A stretch of 64,000 bases of DNA from Paenibacillus dakarensis (lineage in GTDB: Bacteria > Bacillota > Bacilli > Paenibacillales > Paenibacillaceae), in contig NZ_CDSE01000038.1 of the NCBI RefSeq assembly GCF_001373415.1, positions 1-64,000 on the forward strand. Reading direction: 5' to 3'. A model generated the notes under the pieces. The model was not told where the DNA came from. It ran no database searches and saw only the letters and a program-made list of their open reading frames with translations. Every line of letters starts with the position of its first letter. The stretch's first letter is position 1. Positions 27,956 to 36,825 of the stretch are shown in pieces. The position numbers were made by a program, and so were the translations under genes.

Positions 27956-27993
27956 GTCCGATAAACATTCCTTTAACAGGACGTTTATCGGAC
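27956..27993 (-). repeat. Perfect inverted repeat in the leader of the LCP gene
   Basis: GTCCGATAAAC and GTTTATCGGAC form an 11-base-pair perfect stem around a 16-base loop, 36 bases upstream of the LCP start. No T tract follows on either strand, so it is not a standard terminator. Operator or mRNA structure is possible. Confidence 0.7.
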
Positions 27994-28065
27994 CATGTGT
28001 ACCGCTCTCTCTTATAAACGAGGGTGACTGACAAAAAGTTGCCGGAGCAGCCTGCAAGATGAAAA

Positions 28066-28362
28066 TTATGGCGTCTTCGGTTCCGTCTGAGATTTTCTCT
28101 TCTGACGATCCTCTACAAAATAGCGAATCCGAACCATCAACATGAGTGCCACCGCAACAAGCAGGCATTGGATAATAGGAAGCTTGTCAACCTGGAAGAT
28201 AAGAAGCATACCTGAACCCAGTGCCATCAAGATATACAAGAGAATTTCTTTCAAAAGCGGAAGCTTCTGTTTCACCCGAAATACCTTGTTATACACGTAC
28301 GTTATCAGCACAAAAATGATGATATAGGAAACGACAGGGTGTTCGGCAAACCATGCTTGCAT
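28066..28362 (-). CDS. YlaH-like membrane protein
   Basis: 98-residue protein with about three hydrophobic helices (VVSYIIIFVLITYVYNKVF, LLYILMALGSGMLLIFQ, IIQCLLVAVALMLMVRIRYF) and a charged C-terminal tail. Length, topology and location directly downstream of typA match YlaH of Bacillus subtilis, whose function is unknown. An AGGAG site precedes the ATG at a slightly long spacing. Confidence 0.8.
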   Translation of the reverse strand: MQAWFAEHPVVSYIIIFVLITYVYNKVFRVKQKLPLLKEILLYILMALGSGMLLIFQVDKLPIIQCLLVAVALMLMVRIRYFVEDRQKRKSQTEPKTP

Positions 28363-28432
28363 TATAGGTTCACTCCTTCATGATAGGAAACCCATTCTTC
28401 TCCTCGCCTGGAAGAGAAGAATGCTCTCTCTA

Positions 28433-30274
28433 TTATAGATTCGCTTCTGCCATTTTACGATGTTTTTCTGCGCGCTCACGTTCACTTTTGTTCAAAATCT
28501 TCTTGCGAAGGCGAACAGACTTCGGCGTGATTTCGCAATATTCATCATCATTCAAATACTCCAGCGCTTGCTCCAAAGAGAAGATGACCGGAGTCTTCAT
28601 CTTAACCGTTTCATCCTTCGTAGCGGAGCGAACGTTAGTAAGCTGCTTCTCTTTGCAAATGTTAACGACAATATCGTTATCACGAGTATGCTCGCCAACG
28701 ATCATGCCTTCGTAGATTTCAGTACCTGGTTCCAGGAACAAGGTTCCGCGGTCTTCCACTGACATCATGCCATAGAAAGTAGTTGTACCATTCTCAGTAG
28801 ATACCAGAACACCTTGATGACGTCCGCCCACTTGTCCGCCATGAAGCGGTCCGTAGCTGTCAAATGCATGGTTCATTACACCATAACCACGCGTCAGTGT
28901 CAGGAAATGAGTCCGGTAACCAATCAAGCCGCGAGCCGGAATCAGGAATTCGAGACGAACTTGACCATTACCGTTGTTGATCATGTTAACCATCTCAGCT
29001 TTACGTGAACCCAGGCTTTCCATAACAGCTCCCATGCTGTCTTCAGGAACGTCAATCATCAGACGCTCAATCGGCTCCATTTTGACGCCGTCGATCTCTT
29101 TTACGATAACTTCAGGCTTGGAAACCTGCAGCTCGTATCCTTCACGGCGCATGTTCTCAATCAGAATACTCAGGTGAAGCTCACCTCGACCCGAAACAAT
29201 GTAAGCATCAGGGCTAGCCGTTTCATCTACACGAAGGCTGACATCTGTCTCCAGCTCTTTGTAGAGTCGGTCGCGAAGTCTACGGGAAGTAACCCATTTC
29301 CCTTCTCGACCTGCAAAAGGACTGTTATTTACAAGGAATGTCATTTGCAGTGTAGGCTCATCAATCTTAAGAACAGGAAGTGCTTCAGGATGCTGTGGAT
29401 CAGCAATTGTCTCACCGATGTTAATATCTTTAATACCGGCAATCGCTACGATATCACCTGCGCCAGCTTCAGCAATCTCAATCCGTTTCAGGCCTTGAAA
29501 ACCGAACAGCTTCTCAATGCGGGCACTTTTGCTTGAACCGTCACGAAGCATGACCGTAACCGGTTGTCCTTGCTTGATTACACCACGGTTCACACGTCCT
29601 ACCGCAATACGGCCCAAATATTCGTTATAGTCCATTAAGGTTACAAGGAATTGAAGAGGCTCATCCACTTTCTCTGTTGGAGAAGGAATGTGCTCTACAA
29701 TTGTTTCATAAAGAGCAAGCATGTTATCGTCCTGCTTCTCAGGGTCAAGGCTGGATGTACCGTTCAGTGCAGATGCGTAAACAACCGGAAAATCCAGCTG
29801 TTCGTCATTTGCGCCAAGCTCAATGAACAGATCCAGCACTTCATCAATTACCTCTGCCGGACGTGCTGCCGGACGGTCGATTTTATTAACAACAACAATT
29901 GGAGTCAGGTTGTGCGCAAGCGCTTTGCCAAGGACGAACTTCGTTTGAGGCATGCAGCCTTCATAAGCGTCAACGACAAGCAGTACACCGTCAACCATCT
30001 TCATAATACGTTCAACTTCGCCGCCGAAGTCAGCGTGTCCAGGTGTGTCTACAATATTAATAAGGAAATCCTTATACGTAATTGCTGTATTCTTAGCCAG
30101 TATGGTGATACCACGCTCACGTTCCAAGTCATTGGAGTCCATCGCACGTTCCTGCAGTGTCTCATGTTCACGGAAAATACCGGATTGCTGCAGCAACTGG
30201 TCGACTAGCGTCGTTTTACCATGGTCAACGTGGGCAATGATTGCAATGTTGCGAATCTGATCTCTGGATTGCAT
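28433..30274 (-). CDS. typA: Ribosome-associated translational GTPase TypA/BipA
   Basis: GTPase of the EF-G/EF-Tu superfamily that acts on ribosomes in stress and assembly. G-motifs are at the N-terminus: [10 protein letters not shown] (about 14-23), [15 protein letters not shown] and NKID. Domain II and EF-G-like III/V follow, then the BipA-specific C-terminal domain with [16 protein letters not shown]. At 613 residues it is full length. It starts 143 bases after the LiaF-like gene and is followed by ylaH, as in Bacillus subtilis (ylaG-ylaH). Confidence 0.97.
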   Translation of the reverse strand: MQSRDQIRNIAIIAHVDHGKTTLVDQLLQQSGIFREHETLQERAMDSNDLERERGITILAKNTAITYKDFLINIVDTPGHADFGGEVERIMKMVDGVLLVVDAYEGCMPQTKFVLGKALAHNLTPIVVVNKIDRPAARPAEVIDEVLDLFIELGANDEQLDFPVVYASALNGTSSLDPEKQDDNMLALYETIVEHIPSPTEKVDEPLQFLVTLMDYNEYLGRIAVGRVNRGVIKQGQPVTVMLRDGSSKSARIEKLFGFQGLKRIEIAEAGAGDIVAIAGIKDINIGETIADPQHPEALPVLKIDEPTLQMTFLVNNSPFAGREGKWVTSRRLRDRLYKELETDVSLRVDETASPDAYIVSGRGELHLSILIENMRREGYELQVSKPEVIVKEIDGVKMEPIERLMIDVPEDSMGAVMESLGSRKAEMVNMINNGNGQVRLEFLIPARGLIGYRTHFLTLTRGYGVMNHAFDSYGPLHGGQVGGRHQGVLVSTENGTTTFYGMMSVEDRGTLFLEPGTEIYEGMIVGEHTRDNDIVVNICKEKQLTNVRSATKDETVKMKTPVIFSLEQALEYLNDDEYCEITPKSVRLRKKILNKSERERAEKHRKMAEANL

Positions 30275-30323
30275 AAATATATCTCAAATCCCTTCTCTTC
30301 GAATAACCATCAAAATAAGCGCC

Positions 30324-30355
30324 AGGGCGTTAATGCCAACCGACGCTTCAACATA
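30324..30355 (-). terminator. Possible weak terminator or leader hairpin before typA
   Basis: Imperfect minus-strand hairpin (AAGCG...CGCTT with inner GGC/GCC), followed by ATTTTG. It lies between the LiaF-like gene and typA. The T run is short, so termination is uncertain. Confidence 0.4.
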
Positions 30356-30417
30356 ACCACTATTTTATAGGTAAACGGATGTAGAAATCAAGTCTTTTCA
30401 GAAAATTTCCAGTAACA

Positions 30418-30921
30418 TTACCAGTTCCACTTACCGCCTTTAGGCCGTCTTCGACCATAAATAAGCCATACCCCGACTGCAATGAGAACAATAGCAAGGA
30501 TATACAGTGCCCCAGTGTACAGCCAAGTAAAGAATATGATCAGCAAAGACAGAAATGCAAGCCCAAGCGCAATAGGCAAAACGAATTGCGGACGCGGTGT
30601 TTCATACAAATAATACTCATACAGGCCTACCGCAATACCAAGAATAAGGATCGGCCACATAGTGCCCATCAAATCCCATCCCCAAATGCTGCATATAAGA
30701 AACAGTATCCCATAAACCGTCAATATTCCGGCTGGAATCAGGACCGCGGCCGATATCCGCCGGCCAAAATACAGTACGTGCAGAAGTAAACCAGGAATGA
30801 GCAGCAGAAGGGGCCATAATGTGCGGCCTAAAAATCCGAACACTCCCAGCTTACCGAGTAGAATTACCACACCTGCCGCAACGATAAAGACACCAAGCAT
30901 CAAATCTTTTTTGGAGGACAT
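30418..30921 (-). CDS. LiaF/DUF5668-like membrane protein
   Basis: 167 residues with about six hydrophobic helices in three pairs, and the repeated pattern G-x-x-x-L-x-x-N/K-L-G...LWPLLLLIPG and MWPILILGIAVG, as in the LiaI-LiaF-like transmembrane region. Function is unknown; relatives modulate envelope-stress signalling. The C-terminus is basic and Trp-containing (RRRPKGGKWNW). GAGGGTGATGAG precedes the ATG. A promoter flanked by a 16-base inverted repeat lies upstream. Confidence 0.7.
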   Translation of the reverse strand: MSSKKDLMLGVFIVAAGVVILLGKLGVFGFLGRTLWPLLLLIPGLLLHVLYFGRRISAAVLIPAGILTVYGILFLICSIWGWDLMGTMWPILILGIAVGLYEYYLYETPRPQFVLPIALGLAFLSLLIIFFTWLYTGALYILAIVLIAVGVWLIYGRRRPKGGKWNW

Positions 30922-30938
30922 CTCATCACCCTCTTCAA

Positions 30939-31079
30939 TTTGTTGAAAGTCGGTTTTTTTGTTTTATGAAATGCTTAGTTATTCAGTTAATTATATTAAT
31001 ATTATCCGAAACAGACAAAAAAAACTACACAACGTGCTTGTCCTACATAAAAAACATTATGCTACCGACTTTCAACAAA
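30939..31079. repeat. 16-base perfect inverted repeat bracketing a promoter
   Basis: The left arm (30939-30954, TTTGTTGAAAGTCGGT) and right arm (31064-31079, ACCGACTTTCAACAAA) are perfect reverse complements, 109 bases apart, enclosing AT-rich DNA and the promoter of the LiaF-like gene. The right arm merges with the T tract of the terC terminator. Either paired operator sites or the ends of a small non-autonomous element are possible; no flanking target duplication was seen. Confidence 0.75.
30990..31018 (-). promoter_or_regulatory. SigA-type promoter of the LiaF-like gene
   Basis: On the minus strand TTGTCT, a 17-base spacer, TATAAT. It would give a leader of about 60 bases containing the left arm of the inverted repeat. 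Confidence 0.65.
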
Positions 31080-31111
31080 AAAATACCTGTTCAAGATCAT
31101 CTTGTCAGGTA
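31076..31111 (-). terminator. Intrinsic terminator after the minus-strand terC-like gene
   Basis: Hairpin TACCTG-(TT)-CAAGAT-C-ATCTTG-(T)-CAGGTA at 31084-31111, followed on the minus strand by seven T. Confidence 0.9.
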
Positions 31112-31143
31112 CCGGGAAATTTTATAAATACATTATTTTGCAG

Positions 31144-31806
31144 CTATGCCCTTCTGATATGAAGAGTCTTCAATCCGCCGAGCCCTATTACCAATAGTGC
31201 CAGTATTACAGGCAATAGCGAATGATACTCAGGCATCCAATAGGCGAGAATAAAGCCTGCCTTTGCATCCTGAAGAATCATCTCCCCGGCTGTATAAGCT
31301 AATATCCCTGACCCGATATACAAAAGGAACGGGAATTTTTGAAGTAGTTTCGAAATAATGCCGCTGCCCCACACAACAATCGGTATGCTAAGTACAATAC
31401 CTATCATGATTAATGCTAAATCGCCGTCAGCGATCCCTGCAATAGCCAGCACATTATCGAGACTCATTACAAAGTCAGCTATGAGAATTGTATTGATTGC
31501 GCTCCATATGGATAAAGATTCAGAAATGCGAATATGATTTTCTTGCTGATCCGCTAACAATTTGAATGCAATCCAGAGCAATAACAGGGCACCGCCTGCC
31601 TGCAGGTAAGGAATCTTCAGAAGCAAGACGGCTATGAAGGTAAGGACACAGCGAAGAAGTACCGCTCCGACGGTTCCGATCCATACCGCTTTTTTCCTCT
31701 GTTGTTCTGGAAGATCTTTACTCGCCATGGCAATAACCAAGGCGTTGTCACCGCTCAGCACCAGATTAATGATCAATATTTGTCCTAACAGCCATATCGT
31801 CTCCAC
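31144..31806 (-). CDS. TerC family integral membrane protein (copy 1)
   Basis: 220 residues, about seven transmembrane helices, with the paired acidic membrane motifs NLVLSGDNALVIAM (about 14-27) and FVMSLDNVLAIAG (about 113-125) that define TerC proteins. Members have been linked to metal (notably Mn) export and to metalation of exported proteins. It is divergent from a second TerC gene across 128 bases. No yybP-ykoY-type manganese riboswitch could fit in that short gap. Confidence 0.9.
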   Translation of the reverse strand: METIWLLGQILIINLVLSGDNALVIAMASKDLPEQQRKKAVWIGTVGAVLLRCVLTFIAVLLLKIPYLQAGGALLLLWIAFKLLADQQENHIRISESLSIWSAINTILIADFVMSLDNVLAIAGIADGDLALIMIGIVLSIPIVVWGSGIISKLLQKFPFLLYIGSGILAYTAGEMILQDAKAGFILAYWMPEYHSLLPVILALLVIGLGGLKTLHIRRA

Positions 31807-31857
31807 TAAACAACCTCCTCCCCACTTACGTATATGAAGAATATGGCCAGGCTATGC

Positions 31858-31886
31858 TTGCATGAACAAAAAAATAAGCCTATAAT
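31858..31886 (+). promoter_or_regulatory. SigA-type promoter of terC-like copy 2
   Basis: TTGCAT, a 17-base spacer, TATAAT; the AGGAGTG site begins 35 bases downstream of the -10 element. Confidence 0.75.
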
Positions 31887-31934
31887 ATACCCGCTTTGTT
31901 TTACGGAAACGTAATTTTAAAGGAGTGACGTCAC

Positions 31935-32621
31935 TTGGATACTGCAATCACAGATTTTCTCCTGGCATTGATTAAAATTGTGTTTTTAGACCTTATACTG
32001 GCCGGAGACAATGCCATTGTTATCGGGCTGGCAGCCCGTAACCTACAGCCAGCTACTCAAAAAAAGGCGATCATATACGGAACAGCAGGTGCTGTAGTTC
32101 TTCGGATTATTGCTACGATTCTGGTCGTATGGCTGCTGAATTTGCCATGGCTGATGCTGATCGGAGGTATTTTGCTCATCTCCATATCGTACAAGCTCTT
32201 AACGGATGAGAATGATCATTCAGACATTAAGGCCGGAAAAAGCCTTGGAGCCGCCGTTCGAACCATTATCGTTGCTGATGCTGCGATGGGTCTGGATAAT
32301 GTATTAGCAGTTGCAGGTGCTGCTAATCATAATACGCTGCTTGTAATCTTAGGGCTTCTTATCAGTGTTCCGATCGTCGTATGGGGCAGCACGCTGTTTA
32401 TTAAGCTGATTAATCGTTTCCCTTGGGTCATATATCTCGGATCGGGTGTGCTAGGCTTCACAGCCTCCTCAATGATTACTGACGAGAAACATTTTCAGGT
32501 ATTTTTTGAGACCCACCCCGTTATACGCGGGCTCTTTATAACAGCAATAATTCTTGGAGTGCTGTCTGCGGGCCATTTCAAAAAAAATGCAGCACGCAAG
32601 CAGCGTGAACAAGAAGTATAA
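31935..32621 (+). CDS. TerC family integral membrane protein (copy 2)
   Basis: 228 residues with the same layout as its divergent neighbour: LDLILAGDNAIVIGL (about 17-31), a variable cytoplasmic loop (TDENDHSDIKAGKS), and AAMGLDNVLAVAG (about 115-127). The tail is basic (KKNAARKQREQEV). The start is TTG, preceded by AGGAGTG. The two proteins are similar along their length but clearly not recent copies. The pair may export different metals or act in different conditions; this is inference. Confidence 0.9.
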   Translation: MDTAITDFLLALIKIVFLDLILAGDNAIVIGLAARNLQPATQKKAIIYGTAGAVVLRIIATILVVWLLNLPWLMLIGGILLISISYKLLTDENDHSDIKAGKSLGAAVRTIIVADAAMGLDNVLAVAGAANHNTLLVILGLLISVPIVVWGSTLFIKLINRFPWVIYLGSGVLGFTASSMITDEKHFQVFFETHPVIRGLFITAIILGVLSAGHFKKNAARKQREQEV

Positions 32622-32641
32622 ACAGTAAACCTTAGCCATTC

Positions 32642-32692
32642 AAAAAAAAAAAGAGGACTTCAACTGCCATCCTTGGCAGTTGAAGTCCTCTT
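32642..32692. terminator. Strong terminator between terC copy 2 and thiI
   Basis: Perfect 19-base-pair stem (AAGAGGACTTCAACTGCCA and its complement) with a 4-base loop at 32651-32692. A ten-base A run to the left gives a T tract on the minus strand, so it mainly ends the thiI unit, but the stem may also block plus-strand readthrough. Confidence 0.95.
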
Positions 32693-32708
32693 CGATATCT
32701 ATAAAAGT

Positions 32709-33953
32709 TTAAAACCATTCCTCTTTAACAACTTCATCCTGATGCTCATTATCGTTCTTGGTCATCTGAATTCCGTTCTTAAGAATAACAGTCTCTGTAT
32801 TCTCCACCGCGATACGGATCTTTTCTGATAAGTCTGTCAGTGAATGCTCTATACTCTCCACAATCTTAAGATTCGGATTCGTCGTTGGCGATTTCGGAAC
32901 GAATAAAGTGCAGCAATCCTCGTAAGGAAGAATTGAGGTCTCATATGTCCCAATTTCCTTCGCCAGATTTACAATGTCATTCTTATCTGTCGTAACAAGC
33001 GGACGCAGAATTGGCAGGTCGGTAGCCCTTCCAATGACATTCATGCTGGATAGGGTCTGACTCGCTACCTGGCCAAGACTGTCACCTGTTACAATAGCCA
33101 TTGCTCCGTCCCGTTCAGCGATCATAGTCGTGATGCGAAGCATAGCCCGGCGCATCAATGTAATCATCAGCTTGTCCTGGCCAAGTCCAGTGAACGATGT
33201 CTGCACATCGGTGAACGGAACCAGATGCAGCTTAATCCTTCCAGCGTAATTGGACAATATTTTTGTAAGCTCAATAACCTTATCTTTAGCCAGCTGGCTC
33301 GTGTAAGGATAACTGTAGAAATGCACGCATTCAATCTCAAGACCTCTGCGCATAGCAGACCAAGCGGCAACTGGACTGTCGATTCCCCCGGAAAGCAGCA
33401 GCATAGCCTTACCGTTCGTACCTAACGGGTAGCCCCCGACAGCAGGTACAGCCTTGTGGAATAGATAAGTGCGATCTTCCCGGATCTCCACCTTGAGCTC
33501 AATTTCCGGCTGCTTCACCTGCACTTTAAGCTGAGGATAGGCCCGAAGCAGTGGAGAACCTATAAGGTGATTCATCTCATGCGAGGAATGAGGGAACTTC
33601 TTCCATACACGTCTTGTACTCACCTTAAACGTCGTTCCATCCGAAAGCTCGGATTTCCCTATAAAGTCCAGGGCTGTTTCAACGATCGCATCAAGCTCGG
33701 AAGGACTAACCCTTACAGGGCTGATGGATACAATTCCGAATACTTTTCGAAGTGTATTGATTAAAGCCTCCGGGGATTCCCCGTTCAGCTCCACATACAT
33801 CCTTCCATATTCCTTTAAGATTTTTGCTTTAGGAAAGGGTCTGATCACGGATCTAACGTGGTTAAGCACCGACTTTTCAAAACGGTTACGGTTCTTCCCT
33901 TTCAGTGTGATTTCTCCAAAACGGAGAAGCAGCATGTCATAAGTTATATTCAC
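32709..33953 (-). CDS. thiI: tRNA uracil 4-sulfurtransferase ThiI
   Basis: Transfers sulfur to U8 of tRNA to form 4-thiouridine; in many bacteria also used in thiamine thiazole synthesis. An N-terminal ferredoxin-like plus THUMP region (about 1-165) precedes the PP-loop ATPase motif LLSGGIDSPVAAW, and EDCCTLFVPKSP is present. At 414 residues it lacks the C-terminal rhodanese domain of Escherichia coli ThiI, as in Bacillus subtilis, so sulfur must come directly from the adjacent cysteine desulfurase. It starts 6 bases after that gene ends. Confidence 0.95.
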   Translation of the reverse strand: MNITYDMLLLRFGEITLKGKNRNRFEKSVLNHVRSVIRPFPKAKILKEYGRMYVELNGESPEALINTLRKVFGIVSISPVRVSPSELDAIVETALDFIGKSELSDGTTFKVSTRRVWKKFPHSSHEMNHLIGSPLLRAYPQLKVQVKQPEIELKVEIREDRTYLFHKAVPAVGGYPLGTNGKAMLLLSGGIDSPVAAWSAMRRGLEIECVHFYSYPYTSQLAKDKVIELTKILSNYAGRIKLHLVPFTDVQTSFTGLGQDKLMITLMRRAMLRITTMIAERDGAMAIVTGDSLGQVASQTLSSMNVIGRATDLPILRPLVTTDKNDIVNLAKEIGTYETSILPYEDCCTLFVPKSPTTNPNLKIVESIEHSLTDLSEKIRIAVENTETVILKNGIQMTKNDNEHQDEVVKEEWF

Positions 33954-33959
33954 AAGAAG

Positions 33960-35111
33960 TTACCCCCTCTTTACAGTTAAGGGACGAAGCTTTTCAACAG
34001 CCTGGTGAATTGCATTAACCAACTGAATTACATCGTCCTCTGTATGCTCCCAGCCCAGACTGATTCGAATCCCGCTTGAAGCCAATTCCTTGTTCTTGCC
34101 CATTGCTGTTAATACCCGGCTCGGTTCACTGTTTCTTGATGAGCATGCGGATTTGGTTGAAACAAGCATACCCAGCTCTTCAAGCGTATGAACCATAACT
34201 TCAGGCTTCAGCCCAGGATATGAAAAATGTACAATATGCGGTGCCCCTTGCTCGCTGCTGTTCAGCACGAACTCCGGTATGCTTCGAATCTCATTCATTA
34301 GTGAGTTACGGAGCTTGCCTATTTTATCATAAAAAAGCGGCTGCCGCTCCTGCCCCATTCTCATGGCTTTTGCTACCGCTACCGCAGATGCGACATTCTC
34401 AGTTCCTGGTCTATGTCCATTCTCCTGTGATCCTCCTGCCAGCAAAGGAAACAGTGTAACACCTTCCCTCACATACAATATCCCTGCACCTTTCGGACCT
34501 TTAAATTTATGAGCTGATAATGTATATAAATCCGTTTTCCAATCTTTTAACAGAACCGGCAGCTTTCCAAATCCTTGAACTCCATCCACATGGAACAGGG
34601 TTCGAGCATTCTTTGTCTTGATCAAACTTCCAATCTCCGCTAAAGGCATAACAGCGCCTGTCTCATTGTTTACATGCATAACGCTTACCAATACGGTATC
34701 TTTTCTTACTGCTTCAGCAAGCTGCTGTGCATTGACCACACCATCTTCATTAACAGGTATATATGTTACTTCCCAGCCTAAAGTTTCAAGCTGCTTAAAA
34801 CATTCGTAAACAGATGGATGCTCAGTCGTTGTTGTAATAAGATGCTGTCCACGGGTACGATACTGCATCGCAGCCCCCTTAATAGCAATATTATTCCCTT
34901 CAGTAGCCCCTGAGGTAAATATAATTTCTGAAGGCTCTACTTCAAGTGTTCCCGCACAGACCTCTCTCGCCCGCTTTAACAGCTTGCCCGCATCCTCACC
35001 AGCCCGGTGCAGAGCTGAAGGGTTTCCGTAATGACGATTCATCACTTCAGCCATGGTCTCTACAACCTCCTTATGTGGAGGTGTCGTTGCTGCGTGGTCC
35101 CAATATATCAT
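33960..35111 (-). CDS. Cysteine desulfurase (NifS/IscS family, ThiI partner)
   Basis: PLP-dependent enzyme that takes sulfur from cysteine. Visible are DHAATTPP at the N-terminus, TTEHPS, the PLP-lysine segment LSAHKFKGPKG (about residue 206), and the persulfide-forming cysteine in TKSACSSRN (about 325). At 383 residues it is of the short NifZ/IscS-like type found beside ThiI in Bacilli (nifZ-thiI in Bacillus subtilis). Operonic position, 6 bases before thiI, makes sulfur delivery to ThiI the likely job. Confidence 0.93.
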   Translation of the reverse strand: MIYWDHAATTPPHKEVVETMAEVMNRHYGNPSALHRAGEDAGKLLKRAREVCAGTLEVEPSEIIFTSGATEGNNIAIKGAAMQYRTRGQHLITTTTEHPSVYECFKQLETLGWEVTYIPVNEDGVVNAQQLAEAVRKDTVLVSVMHVNNETGAVMPLAEIGSLIKTKNARTLFHVDGVQGFGKLPVLLKDWKTDLYTLSAHKFKGPKGAGILYVREGVTLFPLLAGGSQENGHRPGTENVASAVAVAKAMRMGQERQPLFYDKIGKLRNSLMNEIRSIPEFVLNSSEQGAPHIVHFSYPGLKPEVMVHTLEELGMLVSTKSACSSRNSEPSRVLTAMGKNKELASSGIRISLGWEHTEDDVIQLVNAIHQAVEKLRPLTVKRG

Positions 35112-35142
35112 GCATTAAATCCCCTTTCTATCAACACAAAAA

Positions 35143-35201
35143 GATCAAACGGTATTGCCGCTGCAGCATACTAAAGCCCGCTGCCTGCTCCCCGTTTGAC
35201 C
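35143..35201 (-). terminator. Intrinsic terminator after the lytic transglycosylase gene
   Basis: Minus-strand hairpin with GGTCAAACGG pairing CCGTTTGATC and an inner GCAGC/GCTGC pairing, followed by TTTTTG. Confidence 0.8.
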
Positions 35202-35230
35202 CTTTACTTTAAGTATATATCATTCAGAGA

Positions 35231-35962
35231 CTATACCTCGTATTTCGCACGTGCATTCATTACTTTGCGGATATAAGCTTGCGTCTCAGCTGGAAGCCGG
35301 TGCGCCTGAGCTATCAGCTCTTCATCATTCGAGACACCAAGGCGTGTAACTCGGGATGGTCCTGCATTGTAAGCAGCTAAAGCCATGGCGATCTCCCCGC
35401 CGAACTTCTGAAGCTGATATGATAAATATTTGGTTCCGCCATCAATATTTTGAACAGGATCAAACGAGTTGCTGACACCGAGTCCACGCGCCGTACCATC
35501 CATCAATTGCATCAAGCCTTTGGCTCCAGCTGATGAAACAGCATTGGGATTAAAAGAGGATTCCGTATCGATTACCGCCTTAATTAAAGAGGTTGGTATC
35601 CCGTATTTTTCCCCTGCTGCTGTAATTAATTCCTCAAACGTGGATTTAACTTCAGGCACTTCACCATGTTCTGCAGCAGATGCCGGAAAAGAAGCTGTCA
35701 CTTGTTCTGTTATTTCACCTTCGGAATCTGGAATCCCAAGCTGCTGCCACAGCAACCCGTCTTTAAACGTTACTCCAGGACCTAATTTCACAGCAGTACC
35801 TGAAGAAACAGGACTTCCGCTGTTCATCATGCTGGTTAGTAATGAATCAAAGGACTCGCCATTCCCCGCTGCCAAGATTCGCTGCGTCAGCACTGATGAA
35901 TCACTGGTCATGGAACGTTGCTGTTCCACCATGTTTCTTGCTGATGCCAGATCTATCTGCAT
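35231..35962 (-). CDS. Lytic transglycosylase, SLT (Slt70-type) domain, no visible signal peptide
   Basis: 243 residues from the ATG at 35962. The C-terminal about 125 residues form an SLT domain: YGIPTSLIKAVIDTESSFNPNAVSSAGAKGL with catalytic Glu about 134, GLMQLMDGTARGLGV, and ALAAYNAGPSRV. The N-terminal 110 residues are Ser/Gly-rich and not recognised. No signal peptide or membrane helix is seen, as for Bacillus YjbJ/CwlQ-type enzymes. An alternative TTG start at 35992 adds 10 residues; neither start has a well-spaced Shine-Dalgarno site. Action on peptidoglycan outside the cell would need an unconventional export route. Confidence 0.85.
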   Translation of the reverse strand: MQIDLASARNMVEQQRSMTSDSSVLTQRILAAGNGESFDSLLTSMMNSGSPVSSGTAVKLGPGVTFKDGLLWQQLGIPDSEGEITEQVTASFPASAAEHGEVPEVKSTFEELITAAGEKYGIPTSLIKAVIDTESSFNPNAVSSAGAKGLMQLMDGTARGLGVSNSFDPVQNIDGGTKYLSYQLQKFGGEIAMALAAYNAGPSRVTRLGVSNDEELIAQAHRLPAETQAYIRKVMNARAKYEV

Positions 35963-36041
35963 GTCATTATCACTCTTCCTGTAAGGTTTCAAATTCCATT
36001 TTACATCCTTTTAGGATAATCTGCTATACATCAAATAAAAA

Positions 36042-36077
36042 AATAGGCGATTTGCCCTCCAAGGGCAATCGCCTATT
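36042..36077 (-). terminator. Intrinsic terminator after the 128-residue membrane protein gene
   Basis: AATAGGCGATTTGCCCT pairs with AGGGCAATCGCCTATT around a short loop, one bulge in the left arm; an A run to the left gives a T tract on the minus strand. Confidence 0.9.
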
Positions 36078-36092
36078 CGACTTATTATTTAC

Positions 36093-36479
36093 CTAACGGG
36101 CAATTAAATTGAGTACAAAATAACCAACAGCAGCTAAAATACCAAGGCCAGCAGACCAAGCACCAATGGTCCTGTTCCCTTGACTGTAGACATAATAACC
36201 AATAACGGCTGCCACTGGGCCTAGGATGATGGACCACATAAACAGCGAGGCAATTCCTATTCCTAATCCAATATAGCCAGCAATACGGCTGATCGACTGA
36301 TCGTCGTTGGACGTTTGTTCTTGCCTCTCTTGTCTCCGCGATCCAGCTTGCGTCCTTGAAGGAGGAGCAACTTCAGCTGCATATTCCTCATGATGATCTT
36401 TACGGGGATAATCCACACGACGGCGATCATTATCAACAACCTTAAAATTATTTTTCTGGTGCTTTTTGTTCTTATCCAT
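36093..36479 (-). CDS. Hypothetical membrane protein with basic N-terminal tail
   Basis: 128 residues, family not recognised. Residues 1-60 are highly charged and Gln-rich (two basic clusters, then EEYAAEVAPPS), and two Gly-rich hydrophobic helices follow (about 65-95 and 103-126: RIAGYIGLGIGIASLFMW, AWSAGLGILAAVGYFVLNLI). The layout recalls DUF4190-type small membrane proteins, but this is not certain. It starts 35 bases after the DUF1540 gene and may be co-transcribed with it; a strong terminator follows. Confidence 0.65.
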   Translation of the reverse strand: MDKNKKHQKNNFKVVDNDRRRVDYPRKDHHEEYAAEVAPPSRTQAGSRRQERQEQTSNDDQSISRIAGYIGLGIGIASLFMWSIILGPVAAVIGYYVYSQGNRTIGAWSAGLGILAAVGYFVLNLIAR

Positions 36480-36514
36480 GCTGTCACCTCCTTATAGTTA
36501 AAAAACTAAAATGA

Positions 36515-36739
36515 CTACTCTTTAGGTTTAAATGTTAGGCAGCATGTTGATGAGGAATGATGGGCACTGTCACGGTGATTATTAACAAAATCCTCATCTG
36601 CTATTTCAGCATTTAAACGTACATTGGAATGCTTGTCGATTTCGATCATAATCATGTCAGCGCGGCACACATTCTCTTCTCCCCAATAACTGCAGTTGCT
36701 CACACTGCATTTAACGTATGGCTTGGCTTCGTTGGCCAT
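36515..36739 (-). CDS. DUF1540 domain-containing protein
   Basis: 74 residues from the ATG at 36739 (MANEAKPYVKCSV), which has GAGGTGAT upstream; the longer frame to 36748 lacks this. Cysteines are in the DUF1540 pattern: VKCSVSNCSYWGEENVCRAD at the N-terminus and a C-terminal TCCLTF. The protein probably binds a metal; function is unknown. Members are common in spore formers. Confidence 0.82.
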   Translation of the reverse strand: MANEAKPYVKCSVSNCSYWGEENVCRADMIMIEIDKHSNVRLNAEIADEDFVNNHRDSAHHSSSTCCLTFKPKE

Positions 36740-36825
36740 TGGTATCACCTCAATTACATTTTCTCCGCCGAGTGCAAGGTGTATTCACGCAAAAGACTGT
36801 CAGTTGGTGTAAAGACGCGCAAAAA

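Noticed and set aside
31807-31934. Manganese (yybP-ykoY) riboswitch before the terC genes
   Set aside because: Searched because such genes often carry one; the gap is too short and no conserved segment was seen.
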